DNA of 64,000 bases from Bacteroidia bacterium. Its GTDB lineage: Bacteria; Bacteroidota; Bacteroidia; B-17B0; Aurantibacillaceae. The stretch is taken from NCBI GenBank assembly GCA_026414605.1, contig JAOAIP010000028.1:1-64000 (forward strand), read 5' to 3'. Each line of letters opens with the position of its first letter. Position 1 is the stretch's first letter. This document shows positions 46,240 to 54,332 of this stretch, piece by piece. Made by a program: the position numbers and the translations under genes. The notes under the pieces are model-generated. The model did not search any database, was not told where the DNA came from, and saw nothing but the letters and a program-made list of their open reading frames with translations.

Positions 46240-48285
46240 TTATTGATTTTTACATTTAACCATTGTGAGAATAGTAGCAATGGCTACTGTTTCGCCTGTT
46301 TGGTCATATACATCTACAAGCCATTTTACAATGCCTTTTTTGATGTCTTGTTCGTCTTTTTTTTCTACGGAAATTTTTTCTTTGCAAGTGAGTTTTACGC
46401 CAATAGTAGTGCCTACATATACGGGTTTGGTAAAACGACAAGTATCAATTCCATAGTTTAATAATACTGGACCTTTTTTGGCTAAAACAAATAAACCTGC
46501 TGCTTTGCTTAATACATAATAACCATGGGCGACTCGTCCTGTGAACATTGTGCCTTCTAAGGAAGTAACATCTGTGTGTGCATAAAAATGATCGCCACTT
46601 AAATTTGCAAAATTAACTATATCTGCTTCTGTAACTGTATGTTTGGCGGAAATGTATGTTTCTCCAATTTCTAAATCTTCAAAGTATTGGGCAAAAGGAT
46701 GTTTTTCTTTTTCAATGTAGGTGGCACCGTATTGATATTGTTGGGTAATAGCCGTAATGACATCGGGTGTGCCTTGAATAGCCGTTCTTTGCATATAATG
46801 TAAAACTCCTCTTACACCGCCCATTTCTTCACCGCCGCCCGATCTTCCAGGACCGCCGTGTACAAGTAAAGGAAGTGGTGATCCGTGACCTGTATGCTCT
46901 TTTGCAATTTCATTATTAAGTACCATTATTCTGCCATTTAAGTGAGCAGTATTTAATACAAAATCTCTGGCAATTGTCTTGTCGTTAGTTACAATGCTTG
47001 TAACTAAAGATCCTTTGCCCATTTCTATTAAGCGAATGGCTTCATTTAAATCTTTGTAAGGCATAATAGTACTAACAGGTCCAAATGGTTCAATACTATG
47101 ACAATCTACACATTCTAATGGTTTTTCATTTAAGAATACGATGGGAGGTAAAAATGATCCTTTATTTTTGTCAGCACTAATTATCTCATAATCTTCTAAG
47201 TTACCTATAATTATTTTTTGGGATTTTTTTAGTTGTTCAATTTTTTCAAGAACATCTTTTACTTGGTCTTTGGAAGCCAATGATCCCATTCGTACTTTTT
47301 CGTCTTTTGGATTGCCGATAGTGATGCTTGCTATTCTTTTATGAAGGGCTTTTTGAACATCTTCTAAAAGATGTTGAGGTACCATAATTCGTCTTACTGC
47401 TGTACATTTTTGACCGGCTTTGACGGTAATTTCTCTGGCTACCTCTTTGATGAATAAATCAAACTCAGGCATATTAGGTGTTACATCTTCACCAAGTACC
47501 ATTGCGTTTAGAGAGTCCGCTTCCATATTAAAGGGAATACTTTCTTCAATAATGCGAGGATGAGATTTCAACATTTTACCTGTACTTGCAGATCCTGTAA
47601 ACGTTACAACATCTTGAAAAGTAAGATGGTCAAATAGTCCGTTGATAGATCCACATAATAATTGTAAACTTCCTTCTGGTAAAATTTGAGATGCAACAAT
47701 TTCTTTAACTACGGCTTCGGTTAAATAAGAAGTAATAGTGGCAGGTTTTACAACAGCAGGAACGCCTGCTAATAAGTTTACTGCGATTTTTTCTAACATT
47801 CCCCAAACAGGAAAATTAAAAGCATTGATGTGAAGAGCAATGCCTCTTTTTGGAACAGCAATATGATGACCGATAAATTTTCCTGATTTAGAAAGTTTTA
47901 CCATTTCACCGTCTATGTGATAAGGCAAATCTGGAAATTGACGACGCAAAGAAGCATAAGAAAATAAATTGCCAATGCCGCCTTCTATATCTATCCAACT
48001 ATCTGCCTTTGTAGCACCTGTCATATAACTTACTTCATAAAACAAATCTTTTTTAGATAATAAATGAAGGGCTAATTTTTTTAGCATTTGCCCTCTTTCA
48101 TAAAAAGTCATTTTTCTTAATGCCGGACCACCTACATTTCTTCCATATTCTAAAACTTGTTTGAAATCAATGCCTTTTGTAGTGGCTATTCCTATTGGTT
48201 CACCAGTAACAGCATTATACAATACTTGTCCATCACCTTCTCCTGCTACCCATTTCCCTAAAATATAATTTTCTATTTTTCTCAT
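46240..48285 (-). CDS. PaaZ-like bifunctional aldehyde dehydrogenase / MaoC hydratase
   Basis: 681 residues: an aldehyde dehydrogenase domain (about 1-520) with the catalytic Cys in AGQKCTAVRR (about residue 294) and Glu in NMEADSLN, followed by a MaoC-type hot-dog domain (about 535-675: FEDLEIGETYISAKHTVTEA, FANLSGDHFYAHTD, GRVAHGYYVLS). This matches PaaZ, which opens and oxidises the ring product of phenylacetyl-CoA degradation. No other paa gene is in the window, and its partner gene is saccharopine dehydrogenase, so an aminoadipate-semialdehyde substrate is also possible. Confidence 0.93.
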   Translation of the reverse strand: MRKIENYILGKWVAGEGDGQVLYNAVTGEPIGIATTKGIDFKQVLEYGRNVGGPALRKMTFYERGQMLKKLALHLLSKKDLFYEVSYMTGATKADSWIDIEGGIGNLFSYASLRRQFPDLPYHIDGEMVKLSKSGKFIGHHIAVPKRGIALHINAFNFPVWGMLEKIAVNLLAGVPAVVKPATITSYLTEAVVKEIVASQILPEGSLQLLCGSINGLFDHLTFQDVVTFTGSASTGKMLKSHPRIIEESIPFNMEADSLNAMVLGEDVTPNMPEFDLFIKEVAREITVKAGQKCTAVRRIMVPQHLLEDVQKALHKRIASITIGNPKDEKVRMGSLASKDQVKDVLEKIEQLKKSQKIIIGNLEDYEIISADKNKGSFLPPIVFLNEKPLECVDCHSIEPFGPVSTIMPYKDLNEAIRLIEMGKGSLVTSIVTNDKTIARDFVLNTAHLNGRIMVLNNEIAKEHTGHGSPLPLLVHGGPGRSGGGEEMGGVRGVLHYMQRTAIQGTPDVITAITQQYQYGATYIEKEKHPFAQYFEDLEIGETYISAKHTVTEADIVNFANLSGDHFYAHTDVTSLEGTMFTGRVAHGYYVLSKAAGLFVLAKKGPVLLNYGIDTCRFTKPVYVGTTIGVKLTCKEKISVEKKDEQDIKKGIVKWLVDVYDQTGETVAIATILTMVKCKNQ

Positions 48286-48301
48286 ACTTTAATTTTTTTG
48301 G

Positions 48302-48309
48302 CAAAAGTA
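48302..48309 (-). promoter_or_regulatory. -7 promoter box of the paaZ-like/saccharopine dehydrogenase operon
   Basis: TACTTTTG on the minus strand, 16 bp before the ATG at 48285. Confidence 0.6.
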
Positions 48310-48569
48310 ATAAAAAAGTACCGTTGCTGTTTGCTTAATTTCTTGATTTCATTCTTCTTTTGAGATGTTGCTACTGCAAAGGACTGATCAAATAATAGAT
48401 AGCGTTTATTAAATAAAAATTTGTTTTTGGAAAACAATGATATTGAAAAATGAATTATTAGTTTAGATAAGTCATTTTATTGATGTTGAATAAAAAAATA
48501 AACGATTTCACTATTATCTCAAAAATAAATTAATGCAAAAGATTATTTCATCAGTATTGAAAATCAGAA
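48310..48569. other. Divergent intergenic region
   Basis: AT-rich spacer between the PaaZ-like operon and the TPR lipoprotein gene. It contains no gene and no clear operator; only the two outward-facing -7 boxes are recognisable. Confidence 0.4.
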
Positions 48570-48577
48570 TATCTTTG
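48570..48577 (+). promoter_or_regulatory. -7 promoter box of the TPR lipoprotein gene
   Basis: TATCTTTG, 23 bp before the ATG at 48601. Confidence 0.55.
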
Positions 48578-48600
48578 CAGCACAAATTTTTATTAAATTT

Positions 48601-49635
48601 ATGAATAGATATTCTTGTTATTTTATTTTGATTGTGTTAATGTCCATTTTTTCAAATTGTCAGAGAAACCCTGAAATAGATGAAAAAGAATTGAAGCAAC
48701 AAGATAGTTTACAAAAAGTATTGAAAAATCCTTTATTGGATTCTATCAACAAAAAACTATTAGCGAATCCAAATAATGATTCGTTGTATAGAGAACGTGC
48801 AATGATTTATTTAGCATCAAAACAAATAGATGTAGCCATTAATGATTGTAAAAGGGCTATCAAAATTGATAGTCAAAATGTCAAAAATCACTTGGCTTTA
48901 GCCGATGTATATTTTGCGGCAAATAAAACTAAGCAATCAAAAGATAAATTAGAAGAAATTACAAAAAAGTTTCCAAACAATACGGAGGCGTATTTGAAAT
49001 TAGGAGAACTTTATTATCTTGTCAAACAATACGACAAAGCCATTGAAAATATCAATAATGCACTAAAAATAGATGCTACTTTAGCCAAAGGATATTACTT
49101 AAAAGGCAATGTGTACAAAGAAAGCGGTGATACTAACAAAGCCATCTCCAGTTTGCAAACGGCCATAGAACAAGACCCTAACATGATAGATGCGTTTATT
49201 GATTTGGGCGTTATTTATGCCGCAAAAAATAACACATTAGCACTTACGTATTACAACAATGCATTAAAGATAGACCCCAAAAATGCTGTTGCTCTTTATG
49301 ACAAAGGATTTTTCTTTCAGCAGCAAGGAATAGCAGACAGTGCTATTGCTGTGTACCAACACATTTTAAAACTCTATCCCAATTCCCCACAAGTGTTATA
49401 TAACATTGGAGCGATTCAATTTGCATTCAAAAAAAATTATGATGAAGCCATTCAATTTTTTTCAAAAGCAATAGAAAAAAAGCCCGATTATGCAGAGGCC
49501 TATTTTGCTCGTGCAATGGTCAAAAAAGAACTTAAAAAAAGACCTGACGCTATTGCTGATTTGAAAGAGTGTTTGAAATATAAAACCAATTTTGAACCTG
49601 CTATTGAAGAATTAAATCAATTGGAAAAGAAATAG
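48601..49635 (+). CDS. TPR-repeat lipoprotein
   Basis: 344 residues. The signal peptide ends at lipobox IFSNC (Cys20), so it is anchored in an envelope membrane. The rest is seven or so consecutive tetratricopeptide repeats (about 55-335) with the usual spacing, e.g. AYLKLGELYYLVKQYDKAIE, GYYLKGNVYKESGDTNKAIS and AEAYFARAMVKKELKKRPDA. TPR lipoproteins act as docking scaffolds. It starts a plus-strand run, 5 bp before an ABC ATPase gene, which suggests a joint transcript; a direct partnership is not shown. Confidence 0.9.
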   Translation: MNRYSCYFILIVLMSIFSNCQRNPEIDEKELKQQDSLQKVLKNPLLDSINKKLLANPNNDSLYRERAMIYLASKQIDVAINDCKRAIKIDSQNVKNHLALADVYFAANKTKQSKDKLEEITKKFPNNTEAYLKLGELYYLVKQYDKAIENINNALKIDATLAKGYYLKGNVYKESGDTNKAISSLQTAIEQDPNMIDAFIDLGVIYAAKNNTLALTYYNNALKIDPKNAVALYDKGFFFQQQGIADSAIAVYQHILKLYPNSPQVLYNIGAIQFAFKKNYDEAIQFFSKAIEKKPDYAEAYFARAMVKKELKKRPDAIADLKECLKYKTNFEPAIEELNQLEKK

Positions 49636-49640
49636 AAGTA

Positions 49641-50357
49641 ATGCTACAATTCAAAAACTTTTCATTTGGTTACAAGTATCCTTTGATTAATAAAACTATC
49701 AATGTAGATATACCACCTTCAAGTTTAACAGTGTTATTTGGAAATAATGGGAGTGGAAAAACTTGTTTGATTAAGACATTAGCACGTTTAAATAAACCCT
49801 TGTCAGGAGATGTTTTTTACAACCAACGACCCATTCAAGAATTAGATGCTTCTTATTTTTCTCGTCATTTTGCATTTTTAATGACAAAGCGTCCATTTCT
49901 AATGAATCATACAATAATGGACATCATTGCATTAGGAAGAATTCCATATTTGAGATGGGATGCTCAATTGAATGAAGAAGATATCAAGGTAATAGAATAC
50001 TATGCCCATTATTTTAATTTGAAAGATATCCTTCGTAAACCCGCTAATGAAGTAAGTGATGGACAATTACAAAAAGCATTGATTGTAAGAACATTAGTTC
50101 AACAAACAAATGTTGTGATACTTGATGAACCTTTATCTTTTTTAGATTATGGAACAAAAAAATTAGTGATAAAAAAATTAAAACAAATTGCTCGTGAAGA
50201 AAATAAAATTGTGATATTGTCTGCACACGATATACATTTATGTTTAAAATATGTAGATGCTGTTTTTTTGATACATCAAAAAGATTGGGCATATAATGAT
50301 AAAAATAAAATAACATCTTCAGAAGTATTTGAAAACTTTTTAAATACAGAAGAATAA
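49641..50357 (+). CDS. FecE/BtuD-like ABC transporter ATP-binding protein
   Basis: 238 residues: Walker A GNNGSGKT (34-41), signature VSDGQLQKA, Walker B VVILDEPLSFLD and switch-His segment ILSAHDIHLCLKYVD. Features such as DIIALGRIPYLRWD match the iron-siderophore/cobalamin importer ATPases (FecE, BtuD). No FecCD-type permease or substrate-binding protein is encoded nearby, so it must work with a permease elsewhere. It follows the TPR gene by 5 bp and precedes the SET gene by 24 bp. Confidence 0.88.
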   Translation: MLQFKNFSFGYKYPLINKTINVDIPPSSLTVLFGNNGSGKTCLIKTLARLNKPLSGDVFYNQRPIQELDASYFSRHFAFLMTKRPFLMNHTIMDIIALGRIPYLRWDAQLNEEDIKVIEYYAHYFNLKDILRKPANEVSDGQLQKALIVRTLVQQTNVVILDEPLSFLDYGTKKLVIKKLKQIAREENKIVILSAHDIHLCLKYVDAVFLIHQKDWAYNDKNKITSSEVFENFLNTEE

Positions 50358-50381
50358 TATAAGTTTAAAATCTATAAAAGT

Positions 50382-50849
50382 ATGGCACTGATTGTCAAAA
50401 AATCTCAACTACCTGGTGCAGGCAAAGGATTATTTACAAACAAATTGATTAAAAAAGGACAAAAAATAATTGAGTATAGAGGAGAAGTGATTGATTGGAA
50501 AGAATACTGCAAAAGAGTAAAGGAAGATAAAGATGGATATTTGGTATTCATTAGTCGTAAAAAGTGTATAGATGCTTATAATACGCCACAATACAAAGCC
50601 CGTTATGCAAATGATGCAGAAGGATTGATTAAAAATAAAAAATTTAAGAATAATGCAGAGTATCAAATTATTGGAGATAAAGTTTTCCTTGTTGCAAAAA
50701 GAGATATTCAACCTGGTGAAGAAATTTTTGTGAGTTATTCAAAAGATTATTGGGATGCAGTAAAATATAATATCAAGAATGGTTTGTATAATGAGAAAAA
50801 ATTAAAAGCATTAAAGGATTTAGTGAAAAAGTATAAAATAAAACTTTAA
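50382..50849 (+). CDS. SET-domain protein, putative lysine methyltransferase
   Basis: 155 residues, nearly all one SET domain. The start SQLPGAGKGLFTNKLIKKGQ is the SET N-block, followed by IIEYRGEVIDW, the pseudoknot region YANDAEGLIKNKKFKNNAEY in place of the usual NHSCxPN, and GEEIFVSYSKDYW with the catalytic-type Tyr. SET enzymes transfer methyl from S-adenosylmethionine to lysines. The altered NHSC motif appears to be a version kept in a bacterial subfamily. The target is unknown; ribosomal or surface proteins are possible. Co-directional with the FecE-like gene. Confidence 0.88.
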   Translation: MALIVKKSQLPGAGKGLFTNKLIKKGQKIIEYRGEVIDWKEYCKRVKEDKDGYLVFISRKKCIDAYNTPQYKARYANDAEGLIKNKKFKNNAEYQIIGDKVFLVAKRDIQPGEEIFVSYSKDYWDAVKYNIKNGLYNEKKLKALKDLVKKYKIKL

Positions 50850-50999
50850 TAAAAAAAGACATGGCCATTTTACTGATTTTACTTTCCTTCTCAATGGATG
50901 ATTATGTGAGATTGATTTTCAATTAAAATAGATTTGTACTTATTTGATCATTTGTTTATTAGCGATATTTTATAGTAATTTGCCGTAAAATTTAAAGTT

Positions 51000-51407
51000 A
51001 TGGAAAATGCAAAAACACTCACAGGATCATTTGTAAATGGATTATTAAAACTTAAAAAGGCAGGATTTTCAGAAGAAGATATTGACTCTATTAGTACGGA
51101 AACGTCTGAATTTATGGAGCAATTGCTGTTGTATTATGATCACATTGATTTTCGTTTTCAAGAATTTGCCAAAAACAGTTTGGATGAATGGTTTGATGGG
51201 ATTATAGCACTTCGTAAAGCAGGATATAGCACTGATGATGTGATGAATTATATGGGAGATATTAAAAATGCTTATTATTACATTGAGAATGATGATTTGT
51301 ATGACGAAGACGATGATGAAGATTATTATGATGATTTTGATGATGACGACGAAGAAGATGATAATGACAATGATTTTGATCCCCGTAAATTTTTCCCAAG
51401 AAAGTAA
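51000..51407 (+). CDS. Acidic-tailed protein of unknown function
   Basis: 135 residues, not recognised. Residues 1-95 are predicted helical and contain an internal repeat: GSFVNGLLKLKKAGFSEEDI and DEWFDGIIALRKAGYSTDDV, each about 20 residues, 65 apart. Residues 100-128 are almost only Asp/Glu/Tyr, followed by a basic end (DPRKFFPRK). Such tails often bind basic proteins, ribosomes or calcium. No signal peptide, so cytosolic. Confidence 0.7.
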   Translation: MENAKTLTGSFVNGLLKLKKAGFSEEDIDSISTETSEFMEQLLLYYDHIDFRFQEFAKNSLDEWFDGIIALRKAGYSTDDVMNYMGDIKNAYYYIENDDLYDEDDDEDYYDDFDDDDEEDDNDNDFDPRKFFPRK

Positions 51408-51535
51408 TTTTTAGGTATCTAAAATGACCTGCAAAGTACGCCATTCAGAAAAAAGCCCAGAATTAGGAACTGTAGGGAAAATCTATTGCACTTGACGTTA
51501 GCAAAATAAAGATAAAAAAGTATTAATTAAAATTT

Positions 51536-52399
51536 TTGTTTGTTGTGTATTCTAAAAGAAAAGCATTTTTGTTATTAACAAAGCATCGGTTGTCTTTATT
51601 AGTAGTATTTTCAGCGGTTGTAAGTTATGTTACGATTGCTGAAAGTCCAAAACTATCCATAGTGTTATATTTGAGTATTGGGGGTTTTTTAATTACAGCC
51701 GCTTCCAATGCGTTCAATCAGGTCATAGAAAAAAATCTGGATGCATTAATGATGAGAACAAAAGATCGTCCAATGCCATTGGGCATTCTTAAAAAAAGAG
51801 AAGCACTGCTTTTTGCCTTTACAATAACACTTGTAGGACTTTACTTTTTATATTTATGTTCTGTACTCACTGCTTTGATAGGACTAATATCAATGATAAT
51901 GTATGTGCTTATTTATACACCTTTGAAAAAGAAAACACCTTGGGCAGTATTTGTTGGAGCATTTCCTGGAGCATTACCAACACTCATTGGAGCCGTAACA
52001 GGTCAATCTCAACAAAATACAATTGAATTTTTTTCTGCCTTGTTATTTCTTATTCAATTTATATGGCAATTCCCTCATTTTTGGACATTAGCGTGGTTTA
52101 ATTATGATGATTATGCAAAAGCGGGTTTTTATTTATTACCTAATAGAAAAAAAGATGTTTTTTCAGCCAATATGATTTTTTTATACACAATATTTTTAGT
52201 AGCAGCAGCGATATTGCCTTATCTGTTTAATTTTGTGGGAGTGATTTCATTAATTATTATTTTAATGGCATCATTTACTTTAATTTTTTATGCTTATTTA
52301 TTTTACAAATATCAAACAGATGATATGGCCAAAAAATTATTTAAAGCATGTATATTATATTTGCCCGTTGTACAACTTATATTAATGACAAGATTATAA
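51536..52399 (+). CDS. ctaB: Protoheme IX farnesyltransferase (heme O synthase)
   Basis: 287 residues, a UbiA-type polytopic prenyltransferase. The Asp-rich site NAFNQVIEKNLDALMMRTKD and the second conserved segment YTPLKKKTPWAVFVGAFPGA are clear. It farnesylates heme B to heme O for the oxidase encoded just downstream. The start must be non-ATG: an in-frame stop is at 51524, and the only candidates near the N-terminus are TTG 51536 or GTG 51545, with the first ATG far inside the domain. Which is used is uncertain. Confidence 0.95.
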   Translation: MFVVYSKRKAFLLLTKHRLSLLVVFSAVVSYVTIAESPKLSIVLYLSIGGFLITAASNAFNQVIEKNLDALMMRTKDRPMPLGILKKREALLFAFTITLVGLYFLYLCSVLTALIGLISMIMYVLIYTPLKKKTPWAVFVGAFPGALPTLIGAVTGQSQQNTIEFFSALLFLIQFIWQFPHFWTLAWFNYDDYAKAGFYLLPNRKKDVFSANMIFLYTIFLVAAAILPYLFNFVGVISLIIILMASFTLIFYAYLFYKYQTDDMAKKLFKACILYLPVVQLILMTRL

Positions 52400-52447
52400 T
52401 TTTATCTAATGATAAAACAAGTTCTTTCAAACTAAAAATAAAATTAT

Positions 52448-53014
52448 ATGAATGAAAATTTTGAACTGAAAAGAAAATCCTTAAAAAATATCTTGTGGCT
52501 GGGGATATTTAGTATTATTATGGTTTTTTCAGGACTTACCAGCGCTTATATTATTCGTGCCAAGGGTGGAAATTGGTTGCATTTTCAACTTCCCGATATG
52601 TTTTATGTGAGTACTATTGTTATTTTATTAAGCAGTGCTACAATGTATTTAGCACAAAAAAATATACAAAAAAACAACACTGTATCTACTACCAAATATC
52701 TTTTGATAACACTTTTGTTGGGAATACTGTTTTCTGTTTTTCAATTTTTAGCGTGGAAAGAACTTTATCAAAATGGTATTGTGTATGCAGGTAAATATAG
52801 CAATCCTGCAGGGTCATTTTTATACTTACTGACCTTTTTGCATCTGGTACATTTAGTGGGAGGAATAATAGGATTAATAATTACTACTATTAAAAGTATT
52901 CTTAAACGCTATTCAGCAGAAAATTATTTAGGAATAGAATTGATTTCAATTTATTGGCATTTTTTGGATGCACTTTGGGTGTTTTTATTTTTATTTTTAA
53001 TATTTATTCGTTAA
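52448..53014 (+). CDS. Cytochrome c oxidase subunit III-like protein
   Basis: 188 residues, five predicted membrane helices of the heme-copper oxidase subunit III fold, e.g. FSGLTSAYIIRAKGGNWLHF (about 20-40), LLTFLHLVHLVGGIIGLIIT (about 128-147) and YWHFLDALWVFLFLFL at the C-end. A shorter paralogue of the next gene; paired III-like proteins are usual in Bacteroidota oxidase operons. Gene is 48 bp after ctaB and 24 bp before the next. Confidence 0.9.
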   Translation: MNENFELKRKSLKNILWLGIFSIIMVFSGLTSAYIIRAKGGNWLHFQLPDMFYVSTIVILLSSATMYLAQKNIQKNNTVSTTKYLLITLLLGILFSVFQFLAWKELYQNGIVYAGKYSNPAGSFLYLLTFLHLVHLVGGIIGLIITTIKSILKRYSAENYLGIELISIYWHFLDALWVFLFLFLIFIR

Positions 53015-53038
53015 ACTTGCCCCCAAAAATTTATCAAT

Positions 53039-53773
53039 ATGTCACACACAGCACACGCCACAGTAGTTGATGAAAAAGAATTATGGAACGGCGGAGTATC
53101 GCCTTTTAATTTGAGTTATGGAAAAATCATGATGTGGTTTTTCCTTGTTTCAGATGCTTTAACCTTCGGAGGATTATTGAGTGCTTATGGCTTTATGAGG
53201 CATCGTTTTGCCGATGTTTGGCCACATGCAGAACACGTATTTGTTCACTTTCCATTTGTAAAAGGACACATTCCTTTGGCTTATGTAGGGCTAATGACCT
53301 TTATTTTGATTATGTCCTCTGTAACTATGGTATTAGCCGTAGAAGCCGGTCAAAGAAAAGATAAAAAAGGGGTTATAATATGGATGTTGGCTACCATTAT
53401 TGGAGGGCTAATGTTCTTAGGGTCTCAAGCATGGGAATGGTATAATTTTATTGTAGGAACAGAAGAAGGGGCTCTCAGATGGGTATGGAATGATGATCAA
53501 GGCAAATATGTACAACAAATTGTTCATGGAGCAAATATGACTGTAAATGAATATGGAATTCCTCAATTTGCTAATTTCTTTTTCTTTATTACCGGATTTC
53601 ACGGATTTCACGTATTTAGCGGCGTTGTATTAAATATTATCATCTTTACTCAAGTATTAAATGGTGTAATGGAAAAAAGAGGACATTATGAAATGGTAGA
53701 AAAAGTAGGTTTGTATTGGCACTTTGTAGATTTAGTATGGGTGTTTGTATTTACATTCTTTTATTTACTTTAA
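53039..53773 (+). CDS. Cytochrome c oxidase subunit III
   Basis: 244 residues, a second subunit III with helices containing KIMMWFFLVSDALTFGGLLS, the conserved FITGFHGFHVFSG, and the C-terminal GLYWHFVDLVWVFVFTFFYL. Subunit III stabilises the catalytic core and helps proton entry. Subunits I and II of the oxidase are not in this window. Third gene of the ctaB operon. Confidence 0.95.
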   Translation: MSHTAHATVVDEKELWNGGVSPFNLSYGKIMMWFFLVSDALTFGGLLSAYGFMRHRFADVWPHAEHVFVHFPFVKGHIPLAYVGLMTFILIMSSVTMVLAVEAGQRKDKKGVIIWMLATIIGGLMFLGSQAWEWYNFIVGTEEGALRWVWNDDQGKYVQQIVHGANMTVNEYGIPQFANFFFFITGFHGFHVFSGVVLNIIIFTQVLNGVMEKRGHYEMVEKVGLYWHFVDLVWVFVFTFFYLL

Positions 53774-53820
53774 TCAAAAATGAAATAAACTATTAAAATT
53801 AACCTTTAAAAATTACAACT

Positions 53821-54264
53821 ATGCATTTTCATGATAATTATCCTGAATACGAAAAAATGGCCATTCATGGCGAAGAAGAAGGCAAAAAAGCTAGAAGAGT
53901 ATTGTGGAATGTGTTTTGGGTAATGTTGATTGTTACAATTATTGAATTAATTGTCGGATTTATTGCCCCCAGCAAAGGTTGGACAGGAACTTTTGGTTTA
54001 AAGTTTTTCTTTATTACATTAACATTGGTTAAAGCAGCAGGAATTGTTTTATACTTTATGCACTTAAAACACGAAAGAACTTTCTTTAAATACACTATTT
54101 TAGTTCCTTATTCTATCTTTATGTTATACACTATATTCATCCTTCTTACAGAAGGCACTTATTCTATGAATCCACGTTTTAGAAATAAAGTAGATAAACT
54201 TTATTATGAACAACAAGAAAAACTAAAAAACAACGAACACCATTCTGAGAATGTAGAACATTAA
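53821..54264 (+). CDS. Cytochrome c oxidase subunit IV-type protein
   Basis: 147 residues with three membrane helices (about 28-50, 62-82 and 92-110) and the conserved TLVKAAGIVLYFMHLKHERT of the bacterial COX4/CyoD-like family. The His-rich acidic C-terminus is soluble. Last gene of the oxidase cluster, 48 bp after subunit III. Confidence 0.92.
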   Translation: MHFHDNYPEYEKMAIHGEEEGKKARRVLWNVFWVMLIVTIIELIVGFIAPSKGWTGTFGLKFFFITLTLVKAAGIVLYFMHLKHERTFFKYTILVPYSIFMLYTIFILLTEGTYSMNPRFRNKVDKLYYEQQEKLKNNEHHSENVEH

Positions 54265-54332
54265 TTCTGATTTATCTAAAATTGTTTTTTAGTTTAAATT
54301 TTTCATTATATTGCCCGCCAAAATTAAACTCT

